Source: Stachybotrys elegans
Taxonomy: Eukaryota > Ascomycota > Sordariomycetes > Hypocreales > Stachybotryaceae
DNA length: 64,000 nt
Assembly: GCA_020746835.1 (NCBI GenBank)
Contig: JAGPNK010000001.1
Span: 4,712,001 to 4,776,000 of the forward strand
Direction of reading: 5' to 3'
How positions within the stretch are numbered: position 1 is the first letter of the stretch; the number at the start of each line of letters is the position of its first letter. Below the pieces are notes generated by a model. That model ran no database searches. It worked only from the letters and a program-made list of their open reading frames with translations, and was not told the DNA's origin. Shown in pieces: positions 1 through 10,785 of the stretch. Both the position numbers and the translations under genes were made by a program.

Positions 1-2179
1 CGTCGCAGTTCGCTCGTCGCTTCGTCGTGGCAAGGCTCCGGCGCCACAACATGTCTTTCCTCCAAACCCAGAGGCTTGTGCTGCAACCACGATGACGAGG
101 ACTGGCAGTGGCAGGACTGCAAGTGGTACAAGGACCTGGGAGGCGGTCCAGGCGGGCGAAACAACTGTCGCTCCGGCTGCCCCCCGGACAAGGTGCGCGT
201 CGCCATGGACGCAACGGGCTGCTCCAATGGCGCTGCTGCATACTGCTGCAGCCCTCAGTCGCGATCCCTCAGGCCGCGTGACGAAGATCCTCAGGCGCGT
301 CGATACCAGCAAGCGTTGAGCGCCTTTGCCAGAGATCCGGTGTGCCCAGCTGGTTACTTTGACTATCACCATATTGAGCCCAGGTCGTCTGGTCTGTCCG
401 GAAGAGCCTCTTCCCATGGTTAGACACTTTGAACACACCCCACACACCGTTGCCTTGACAGCCCTGCTGATTCTTCTCGTCAGACTCCCGGGCTCTCACC
501 CTGAGCTCGCGCCTAGGCCGCCGGTCGGCCACCGTAGCCGACACGCAAACCATGGAAGAAATCGTCCAAGCCATGGCATGGGGTACAGTGAGTTACGACA
601 CGGTCGTGATGTGGGAAGAGACGATAACTACAAGATGGGTTCATCCCACAGTGCCCCTTGTCACTGGGTATTTTCGTCGGGACAACTTTGGCCTGGTCGC
701 GATTGGTGGTATCGCCGTGGCTGTCACGCATTTCTTGTGCAATTTGGATGAAGTGAATAGTGTCATAGGCGGTGCTAGCAACGGCGCTGGCCAAGCCAGC
801 TGTGCTTCGGTTGTTTTGCTTTGCGAATTCGAAATATCAATTCAAAGTCGAGAAATTGAGTGGTCAATAACGCATGCCGGCATCACATATTCGGGAATAA
901 TTAGGTTCCGAAACGTATGTATTCCCTCTCAGTACAAGACAGAGGATAGGACGCTAACGCTCGACAACAGTATCTGTCCCTCGGCGACGTGAGTCTCCCC
1001 TTTCTGCTGCCACACAGGCAGTCTCTAAGCAGCCATCAAAGACACCATGACTGACAGCAGAGCGTCTTGCTCACCGTTGAAACAGTGGAATGCCGACAAC
1101 CCGCTGCAAAGCATCATATATATGGAGGTCTTTGGATTTGCCCAAGGCTGCCCCGTATTCAACGTTGTTACCCAGGACCGTCTGTTGGAAGCCCTCGCGG
1201 GGACGCTCACAGAAGTGGACAGTACGTCATCCAGCGCATCCCCAGTGCATCCCCAGCACGAGGCTAACCCATTCTCCTTGATTGCCCGGTATAGCCGAGC
1301 ACTTGATCGACTTGCAGACAATGCCGGAATGGTATCGAGCGGGCATAGCGGGACTGCTCGCCGACGGAAGCGCTGCTACTAACAGGATCGACCCAAGCTT
1401 CTTCACCGACACACTTCAAAGCAGCGCTGCGACTAGAGTCCTGGGGCCCTTGAGAGCACCTCGAGGTTATGAAAGAGGCGGCAGATTTGACGTTGAGACG
1501 TTTGAGCAGCGGATTATGAACGGTCTCGGCAGCACGAGGAATAACGATGTATTCGTGCTTGCCACCAAGGAGCTCAACTGCATCAAGAGACAGGTCAGTG
1601 GTCATCTCACCATTATCTATCCATGCTCGCCATTGACTTTTCTGTTTCTCTTAGCTCTTCGGCCGGCGGCTTACATCCCGGCAAAACCCGATTGCAGCAA
1701 CCACAATGCGGCGCTTGATGGTACGCAGACCACAGGATGCCGATACAGCTCTCACAAACATGAACCACGTAAGTTTGAAATTGGCAGCACGGGCCCTGGA
1801 CTAGCAAGCATCTACTGAGTACGAATCCGAACATCTAGGTCATCGACCTCTTCTTGTATCTCAGTCACCCCACCATCCACAACTCCCTCGTCAACATCAT
1901 GACGGAAATGCGAACAGAGATGCGGTTGGCCGAACAAGCTCACTTGGCCATCCACAACGTTCGAGTTCCCGCCGTCGCCCACTTTGACGGATGGCAAGCT
2001 TCTTCGCGCACATGACTCGCAACATAAGGGCCTTTATAACAAGATGGGCCAACGAGCTGCGGGCCGTTTGGAGCAGCAATACCCCAGACGACGTGCGCAT
2101 CAATGGGCTTATTCTGACCATTGAGGCTGGTGCGTTGCAATTTTCCATCAATGAAGCGAATTTTTATGACCCGGTGTAG
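1..2179 (+). CDS. C-terminal part of a killer-toxin-like (subgroup C) GH18 chitinase, 5' truncated by the window, possible frameshift near its end
   Basis: The catalytic domain lies before the window, so the GH18 assignment rests on the tail. The first exon has a cysteine-rich module (CKWYKD, NNCRSGCP, CSNGAAAYCC). Later exons carry AIGGIA, TEHLIDLQTMPEW and NDVFVLATKELN, which I recognise from the long C-terminal region of secreted fungal subgroup-C chitinases. Exons that keep the frame are <1-352, 484-988, 1058-1221, 1295-1593, 1655-1768 and 1839 onward. All introns are GT-AG; the first (353-483) has a weak GTTACT donor. The last exon reaches TGA at 2013-2015, yet the frame one step away stays open from 1991 to 2179 and looks like the expected helical tail (TRNIRAFITRW). 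A one-base loss near 1990-2000, or a weak GTTGGC intron at 1925-1998, would join them. Family fairly sure; intactness uncertain. Confidence 0.7.
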
Positions 2180-2300
2180 AGGGCAACTCCTAGAGGGAGT
2201 GCGTGGCAGGTAGTCTGAAGTACAATATATTGCTGCAAGGAGGGGAGGGCATATCTACACTAGGTACCTAGGTATACAGACGTGGGTTTGAGTTTCTGTG

Positions 2301-3323
2301 CTAGCTGCCCTCGATTTTGGGCTGAATTGCTCGTTCCTCGCGCATTCTCTCGTTCTCATAATTTGCATGGGCTCCTTCCCACCAAGTGATGGCCTCCCAC
2401 TGCTCCTTGTCCCGCATAAGACAACCATCCCATGAGACGGGAGAAGGACCAAGGGGAATGTCAAACCAAATAGCGAGCAACTTATCGAGGCGTATCCGTG
2501 CCCAAGGCTCGAACCGATCCTCGCCCTCAGCCCCGGCCTCGAAAGGTGGAAGTTGCACCTCGCTTTCCCTGTCGCTGATAAACTCGAAAAAACGCAGGTA
2601 GTATTCGCGGTTGAGAATCCAGACCCATGCTTTTGCCGCCTCGCAGTGAGATGCCAAACCCATGTCGCTGTATATCAGGTCGGTAGGCCCCGGCTCGGGG
2701 GTTTGGTCAGGGAGCGCTTCCAGCGCGGCCAAGCACTTCTCGTCGACAATGATACAGTGCTCATTGGGAGCGTAAGGATCGGGATCATTGACGTTTTCCT
2801 CGCGCCATTTGACAAAAGCAGCACCAACAGGTAGAAAGTCGTCTTCCCCGTCGGGGACATCCAATCCGGTTCGCAGATCTCCGTCTTCGTCGGGAATTTC
2901 ATGGACAATATCGAACTTGAACCGGGCGGCAAGCTCTCTAGACGGCCACATTTTGCCTTCCAAGGAGCTCTTCTCGTCAATCGCGAGGTAGTCCTGGTTG
3001 CCAGGCTCTAAACCTGCGTATCGCTGCTGTGCCACTAGGTACCGCATCCAGCGCTCCAACTTGTCGATGGCGCCAGTAAAACGCCGGTCCATTGGGCATA
3101 GCCGGTAAAGCAAGTATCCCCAGGACTCTGTATACCTCGGGATTTTTGAATACAATTTCCCCCAAGTACGGACCTGCAAAAGGTCGCTAAGGGCAGACCT
3201 CTCATTCTCAGCGATTTCTCGGCCACATGGCAACTTTGTGACTTCGTCATCGCCCTCCCATAGATTGGCGATATCGATTGGGCCCTTGCCAGGCTCGAGA
3301 CCCGATGTCAACCTCGTCTCCAT
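2301..3323 (-). CDS. Unrecognised fungal protein, about 340 aa
   Basis: This is a single open frame on the minus strand, convergent with the chitinase tail. The frame stays open upstream to 3362, but the first true ATG is at 3323, giving an N-terminus METRLTSG and 340 residues. The protein is acidic and rich in Trp, Glu and Asp (for example WGYLLYRLCP, WVWILNREYYLRFFEF). No signal peptide, membrane helix or catalytic motif is visible. I do not recognise the family and propose no function. Codon use resembles the neighbours, so it is probably a real lineage-restricted gene; its start and any upstream exon are unproven. Confidence 0.6.
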   Translation of the reverse strand: METRLTSGLEPGKGPIDIANLWEGDDEVTKLPCGREIAENERSALSDLLQVRTWGKLYSKIPRYTESWGYLLYRLCPMDRRFTGAIDKLERWMRYLVAQQRYAGLEPGNQDYLAIDEKSSLEGKMWPSRELAARFKFDIVHEIPDEDGDLRTGLDVPDGEDDFLPVGAAFVKWREENVNDPDPYAPNEHCIIVDEKCLAALEALPDQTPEPGPTDLIYSDMGLASHCEAAKAWVWILNREYYLRFFEFISDRESEVQLPPFEAGAEGEDRFEPWARIRLDKLLAIWFDIPLGPSPVSWDGCLMRDKEQWEAITWWEGAHANYENERMREERAIQPKIEGS

Positions 3324-4690
3324 CCTTGGTTGTGGGTGTTGAAGTTGGAGCCACGTTGACAACCTGCTCGGCGTCGGCGTACTTATACTTATCCCTTTGA
3401 GTGTTATAAGGTGGCGTGGATAGGAGCAGAAGCGGCACAGTGCTTAACGTCGACCCGTTGTCCTCTAAAAGAAAACCACGGAAATTGTCGTGCTACGGCA
3501 CCTTGCCCTGGCACAGGTTTGGTCTGATTCTGAAACACACGCGCGAGGTGGATCAGCGGCAATGATCTCGTGCGGCCTGCGTTGATTGGACGGGCACATG
3601 CCGGATCTGCCCAGAAAGTAGGTAGAAAGGGCGTAAATGGTGCAGTGGCCAGCAATCGGGCGCGAAATCTACACCGTAGAACCTGAAAAGGACTGGACTC
3701 GTTTGACTGCCGCAGAAATGCCCTTTTGGCACGCAATACCTGGTAGCTAATGCCTGCCTTCACGTGTCTCGGGTCTTCGAAACAGGAACGCAGCCAAGCC
3801 AGCCAATCCACGTCAGGCACAAGTCCCTGGTAGATCGCAACCTGGCTTGGTGGAACCCGAGACGCCAAAACCCGACCCGACCCCACAAGGTTCCTGGCCA
3901 AACGTCCACAGCAGCCACAGTGGGACTGGCTGGAGGTGCAGGGCGGTGACGTCCCCTAAATTTGGGAGGGTCTCTCGTGGTGTTGGGCAGTGGGCAGGTG
4001 TACAGGGACTTTTGGCAGCCTGTAGGCCAATGGCGGGTACATGCAAGCCCGCCTGTCGGCATACCGGACTGCCTGTACCGCGGTACCGTCCACCAATGAC
4101 GATCTGCCCACCCCCCCTGAAGGTGAATAGGTTAGTTCGACTCCCTGAAGCAGGTCTGGCCTGTGCCCTGTCTGGAAACACGAGCACACGCAAGCATGAG
4201 GTAGGCAAGCCACCCAGGCCTCAGAGCAGCAACCTGTAGCAGCACAGCAACAGAACCGGACGCCTGGCACGTCGAACCAGCCATTACCTCACACCTCTCT
4301 ACAGATGTTGGTGCGCCCTGGCTTCACCAACCCACGACAATCCACACCTGCAACAAAGATATCCATTCCTTCTTCTCTCCTTGTATGCGTTACCGCTCTC
4401 CCTACCTAATCCCTAATCCCTACCGCTCTCCTTCCTATAGTCGTCCTGCATCCCCTTCCTTCGGCCCATCGTGACCCCGCCTCCCCCCGACTGCCTCAAC
4501 CACAGCCAACAACCCCCGTAACAACCAACAAACCAGTCACATTCTCCCGCCGAAACAACACATGCTTACCTAGCCATCGTCGACATCCGCAGCACCCCCC
4601 TCGCTCTTTCGCAACTCTCTACGACTCTCGACGGGGCCGGTAAGAAACGGCACTCGCGGTCAATGACGCTGCCGCCGCCCTGACAACGCC
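3324..4690. other. Intergenic region and 5' leader of the 4691 gene
   Basis: About 1.4 kb without a credible gene; the short open frames lack coding character. The last 400 bases are C/T-rich, as in fungal promoters and leaders. A small direct repeat (TACCGCTCTCC) lies near 4390-4430 with two copies of TAATCCC between. Confidence 0.6.
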
Positions 4691-7600
4691 ATGGAAAATG
4701 AGTCGTCCTATCTGCAGGCCGACGAGGCGCGCTCCTCTCGCCGAGGACGCATCATGGGCAAGCTGTTCGGTAAGGATCGAAAGGCGGACATGAGCAATAC
4801 CGACTCGGCCTCCAACCTCGACGCCTTCTTGCATTCCTCGCCCGACAACCTCGAGATCATTCATCCACCGCCGCCGCCTCCTCCTGTGGCCCACCCCAAG
4901 CTCGCGAAACTCGACACCACCATTTCATCTCGCTATCCCCAGGCCCTGGCCGTCAACCAGCAGGCCCAGCAGAACCGTCCCATTGTCCCCCTTCGCCAGG
5001 AGTCCCGATCGTCGAGACGCAGCCCACGGCCTAATAAGAAGGGCCTTGTCGTGAGGTTCGTCGACACGTATCCCGAGATCATTGGTGAAGGCGGCGACGA
5101 GAACGAGACTCCCACCGTTGAGATATCCAAGAGGAAACGCAACCTGGCACAATCAGGCCCTCCGCCTCCGCCTCACAGGTCTCCCCTGCCGTCCCCAGGC
5201 CCATCTCCAGCAAATGCGTCCACCCTGAGCCAAAAGCCCCCGCAACCCCGTGTGGACGATGATTTTAAACCTAAGCCTCTGCAGCGCACCCAGACGGGCT
5301 TCTCGTCCATATATGAACCCGAGGAGGACGATTCATCACCTCTGGGTCCGCCACCACCACTACCTCCCCAGCTGCAGCCTCTGACGCCAATATCGCCTCT
5401 CGCGCAACCGAATTCGTCGTCTGGCTCTCTCAACACCCTTCTACCGGGCAGGGCAGCCTCAGCTAGGTATCTAGAGACTAGTGGCCGACATGATGAGAAT
5501 AGGAGATCCTTCATCGAGGTCCACCAGGCCGAGATGCGCCAAGCCGAAGGTCAGGCATTCGCAAAGGCTGCACGCACCGCCAGCGCCAGCTCTGCCACTG
5601 CCCGCGACTGGGAAGACGGTAACCCACCTCCTCTGGGCCAGCTTGTCGATTCTCCCGAGTCCACGAGACCAAGGAACATATCTACAGATAGCCCGGAGCT
5701 CACCAAGCCTGTCATCGAATATAGCCCGGTGAGCTCCTTAAAGTCCAACTCGTCAAGCACCTACTCTCCTCCCGATCAGCCTGCGCGGCCCAACATGGGG
5801 TCCCGCCCAGCTAGTATCGCCTCCCAAATGGAACCGCCGCCCTCCAGTGTCCGATCGGCGTCCTTCAGACTGCATGATGCTGTCATAGCTGCTGGCGACG
5901 ATGCCTACAACGCATTCGTCCAAAGAACAAAACACCTTTTCGAGCTTTTCCGGCTCCACGCCGAGTCTGTAAAGCCCGTCTCCACGACCACCATACAGGA
6001 GTGCGCCCGTGCAGGCCTCTGGTGGTTTCTTAGGGGGCGCATGGGACTTGAGGTGGCTGTCCGTGAACAACCAACTTCGCCCCAGGCACAGATGCATAAT
6101 GACCTAGACCGGCAGCAAGCCTACACCAATTTGGCCAAAGGTTATTGGTTGTGTGTAGAGGTTGCCCCTGAAATTGTACAAGGCCAGGGCTTGCTCCCAG
6201 ATCCCGAGGTTGTGGAAGTCACACAGACTCTCACATCAGCTCTGCGCAAGTTAGCCATGTCGATGAAGCGGAATGGGTTCCTCCCCCCCGAGGAGGCATT
6301 CCTTCCCCAGACCATTGACAAGTCGATCTGGGTTGAGTACCCGCAGGTATCGCAGGACATGGTCGCTCTGCTCTGTGGCAACTCGGGCTCAGGCTTGACG
6401 GCCATGCAGCACCCCATGTCCACTCTGCATTTACTGGACGCGTTGCCCCTGGGCGACAGCACTGAGAACTTCAGCTACGGCAGAGTCATGGCAGACGTGT
6501 ATCTGATGGAGCAGGGCAGGGAAACCCAGAGACTACATTTCCCCTGCATACTATCTATGCTCCGCCCACAGAAGCAGGCTGGGCTGGTATTTGTGCTGGC
6601 AAGCCAGAATGGCACTGTGCAGCTACCTATACAGGAAAGCAAGAGCGCCGGTGTGGTTTGGGACGACATACGGTGGCGCAGCGATACGTGCACGTTGGAT
6701 GTCCGCCTGCCTCGTGGCTTCATGCTGGCTGTCCAGCTCGCTCAACAAGATTACCGACTGCTGTGGACCATGTACGACTTTGGTGCCAAGACACAGGCAA
6801 CCTTGGCTCCGCGGAGCGATGAGAACGTGGTGTTTCGAAACACGCTCAAGTCCTTTCAGTGTATCGACGGCGATCCCCAGTCGCGAATATTCCCCAAGGA
6901 GTCGGTACCCAATTGCGACGTGGCTCTGTTCGAGAAGATTCTTAAGGAGAGCGGTCCTTCTGGTCCGCGCACCTGGCATTGCGGCTTCCGAATTGCTGTT
7001 GTCACTGGTCCACGCACGAGGACATTGAGTGGCATCAACCAGAACTATCCTCCCCAGATGCCTGTTCAATTTGGTTTCTTCCGTTCCGACGGCGATAGCC
7101 CAGCACTGTCCCTCAAATTTGACAACGGCCGTCAACGAGGGCGGATGGTGCTAGTGTTTAGCGATCCCAATGAGCGCGTCAGATTCCACTCGCTTCTGAC
7201 CGGAACAGCGCTGGATCATGACGAGAAGATGTTTGCAGACGTACCCCTAAAAAGCTTCACGATTGCCCAAAGCTTGCGTGAGCCGACCGGCATGGCCCCT
7301 TTTGCCCGCATGCCCTGGAAGGCTGCTCGGATCATCAACGACGAGTTTGGTCCCAACGGAGATGCGCCACCAACCGTGCTTGCAGACAAGCTCAAGATCG
7401 TTGTCGAGTACCAAAACGGAACTGTGACAGATCGTGTCAACGTAGCCCCTGGAGAGCTTAGAATGCGGCTCGAGGTCACCAATGCCAGACTGTTGCGACT
7501 ACTTCGCCAACCCCAGAAAGACGTTACCGTGTCCGTATCAGAAGCTCAAGTTCCTAAGGAGCTGCCGCGCAACCTGTCAGACGCTCTCGAACTGGTGCGG

Positions 7601-8211
7601 ACCAACCGTACTATTCGCACCCTGGAGTTCGCCAACCTCAGGGACCTACACACCTTCCAGCTAGCGCTGACGGGCTTTGAGGTGATTTTCGACGCGCTGG
7701 CTGCGACCTTTGCCATCTCGCGACGACGCATGGTTGTGCCCATCCACAAGAAATGGGAGGCGGGGTACACTCGAATCCAGGTGGTCAGGAACGAGGACAA
7801 GCAGCTGCAGCTGCTCGCGTTCTTTGAGGACTTCCACCACGGACACTGCATGAATTTCGTGTTGAAGGGCACAGATGTCTTTGAGAATGTTTCCCGTGGT
7901 GGCAAGGCAGGCATCAAGTTTGTGGATGCCAAGTTCCCTCTTCCGCGCCTCCCGGCCGACAAGGATGGTGATTACGACGACATGGCATTTATCTGTCTGG
8001 ACCTGCCAGACCTGCCGGATGAACATGACGATCTCACGATATTGTTCGAGAAAGAAGCAGGTGAGAATAAGCCGAAAGTACCGTGGACTCGCCAATATGA
8101 CATATGCTGACATGTGGGTGTTCTCCAGATCGAGAGCGTCTCTGCCAATGCCTACCGGCACCGGTAAAGGGTGGTTCGAGGATCGCGTCCCGGTTGAAAT
8201 TGGGGGATTGA
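4691..8211 (+). CDS. Large conserved fungal protein of unknown function, 1150 aa, two exons
   Basis: The long first exon (4691-8060) ends in a GTGAGA donor; the intron has a TGCTGAC branch site and a CTCCAG acceptor. Exon 2 (8129-8211) adds 27 residues including RERLCQCLPAPVKGG, in a frame that closes exactly. Without splicing the frame would stop at 8110. Residues 1-370 are low-complexity: poly-proline near 60, Ser/Pro-rich blocks and basic patches (RSSRRGR), as in a disordered cortical or signalling protein. From about 390 to the end it appears folded and mixed alpha/beta, with no transmembrane segment or catalytic motif I can name. I recall similar unnamed proteins in other sordariomycetes, but no function follows from the sequence. 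Confidence 0.8.
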
Positions 8212-10785
8212 AATAGCTCTGCCAATCAATAGGCGCCTATGAACAGATAAACCGATGGTGGATCGACTCGGAGACAGGCACTTTATATAGCCCGGTTTCT
8301 CCGTACCTTGCTGCCCCGAGGTCACAAGGATCCCGCACTTCGGATGGATACCGTGTCAAGATAAATATCAGCAAAAGGTGGCTGAAACAACTGTATTCGA
8401 GTATAGAGGGTAGAGGGGCAAGCTAGCTCTGCACAGCAAGGCTGGCATTGTGCCTCTCGAGAGGAGGGTGGGAGGCAGCGTTGTGAAGCATTTGAATAGG
8501 ACAGGCTTCGCATCTGAAGTTGATGGGGACCTGGGCACGGCAAAACTTGGGCGGCATTCAGGAGATTCGGCCATTGAATGATATGGAGAAAGAAAGCGAC
8601 ATGTTACAATGAGGCATCGAAGGTTACGCAAATAGACCGGATCTTGGGTGACGACGGGATTGCGTGATGGATGTGATGGTGAGCCCTTGTCAGCAAGCCC
8701 AGAAATAGTAGCCCGAATAAGCAAGATGAATGGATTCCCTCGTGCCCGTCATTATAGAATAAAGCTGATGACAGCCCATGCATGCATACACACACACGGA
8801 CAGTCGAAAACGGCACAGCGGGGAAGGATGAAAAGGCTTTGGAGGGGCGACAGGGGTCTTAAAGTCCCTCTTTCGTACATTGAGAGAGAGGTAAGCAACG
8901 TGGGCTGTTCGAGATACATGGTTGATCAAAACGTGGGCGGCGACAAGCGCTCTAGGATGCCGGTTTGGGGCTCTTGCAGGTCGATGGCCCTCGATGAATA
9001 TGAATTAAACAAGATAGGGTATGATCAAAGGGTCTTCAACCCTGGCTTGCTAGAACGTCCTGGTCTGCGTGGAGAGCACAGGATGTAGCGGTACATGGCG
9101 ATGCAGGATTACCAGCATGGGGAGAATTGAAGCTGCTTGCCGGGGCGGACAACGTCATCGCTCAACCCCACTTTCAGCACATGCAGGCAGGCAGGCAGGC
9201 AGGCAGCTTTGAGCCTAATCAACAGACGAGCTCTGGCTCATCAAGAGGAGAGGAGAGGAGAGGAGAGTAGGGTGGGGTGAGAGTGGCTGTGTTGAAGCGG
9301 TTTGGGATGAACTGGAGTCTCATGAAGCTACAGTACATATGATAAGGAAAAGAATGGTTCGGCTTAGTAGGCTTTGGGATGGGATCAGTTGCGATTTCGG
9401 GGTGAATGACCTGGAGGCATGTGGGACGTCATTGGGCTAGCAAAGCTTGGCAGGAAGCATTTTCTTTTTCTCTCTCCCCTTCCTACAGACGGACTAATAG
9501 ACAGGCGGGCATGGATCTACCGATAGAATGGATTCGAGTAAGGCACGGGAGTACTTGACAGAGATCTGGACCCGGGTACCGCTGGCAAACCTAAGCATCG
9601 CTGCCCATTCGTGTCGTCTTGGTTGCAGCCATCTTGAAGCTCCATCAGATAATAGTGCCAGCTAGAATGGCCCAAGTGCACAGAACTGCAGGGCACACTA
9701 GGCGAGGATTGCCGACCTTCGACCTACCTGCTTGTCCTTGACTTGCCTGCCGTGGCCGCATGATGCCTTGCCTGTCTGCACTTGCTTGGCCCAGACCGTT
9801 GCCCGAAGGATGGAAAGGGTTGTCCGGGCGGTTCATTCGGAGGGGGGGACAACTGGAGCTGCCAGTGCGTCACCACCCTGGGCGCTGAGAGTTGATTTAA
9901 GTCGAACCTGCATGCGTGCGTTGGTGGTACCCTTGCCTACTACAACTTCCCTCTCCTCCTCCTTCCACTGTTTATGATCCTCTCCCCCGGATTTTTCTTT
10001 TCCTTGTCACAGAATCTCTACTAATTTCACGAGCCCGTCGTCTCTATTTTGCTTCTGCCCACTTCTCGGTTCACTGCATTGCGCGAGTTCCCCATCGTTC
10101 CTCGAAAAAGGTACAACGTTCTCGGGGCGCATCGATTACGTAGCTATCGATCGACAGGCCGAACACAAAAGCACACTCACACACACACCCGCCCGGGATA
10201 CCTACACACAAGCGCAGGCTGCCCAGCTGAGGAGCCTTGGCTTGGTCCAACTCACCAAGCATCCCAACAAATCCGTGTCCATCTGAGACATAGGTCAACC
10301 GAGCTGTCAGGAGGGGCACACTGCCTTCGCTGGTCGGGTCGCTTTGCCGCTGGTCAGAGTACTAGGAGTACCTGCGGTACCTCGGAGAGCTCACTGATCA
10401 AAGTACCACTACCTGCTGCCGGGCCCCTTGCCGCACCGTCAGCCACCATGGGCCTTGTATCGATACATGGACATCGGAGGGCCTCCTCAGCCAGTGAGTC
10501 CCTTTTGTCTGCCTGTCTGTCATTCTCTGCCATCTTTTGCGCCCTGCCGTCATCCTTCTCATCCGCCTCCGTCGCATCCTCCATGTCAGGTCGCCGTGCA
10601 AAGAGTCCATATCCCAGCTCTTCCTGCCCGTGATACCCTTGGATCAATACACTCTTGCTGTGCTTCTTTCTTCCTACAACCACCACCATCACCACCACCC
10701 ATACGGCCCCTCACTGCCCGTCTTGCTTCGAGGAAGCTTTACCCCGCCACCGTTTCTGGCCTCCAAATTCAGAGCTGCGCCCACG
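8212..10785. other. Long intergenic region with simple repeats
   Basis: About 2.6 kb with no supported gene. It holds a (GGCA)n run near 9183-9206, a (GGAGA)n run near 9245-9268, and, from about 9940, a C/T-rich segment that probably contains the promoter and leader of the oxysterol-binding protein gene. Confidence 0.6.
9183..9268. repeat. Two microsatellites, (GGCA)n and (GGAGA)n
   Basis: A tetranucleotide GCAG/GGCA tract near 9183-9206 is followed by a pentanucleotide GGAGA tract near 9245-9268. Both are noncoding and probably length-variable. Confidence 0.8.

Noticed and set aside
353..483. Frame change in the chitinase read first as a mutation
   Set aside because: A GTTACT...CGTCAG intron of 131 nt joins the exons in phase (CPAD|SRALTL region), so no break is needed.
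9183..9268. Microsatellites considered as structured regulatory repeats
   Set aside because: They are plain simple-sequence tracts with no conserved context visible.
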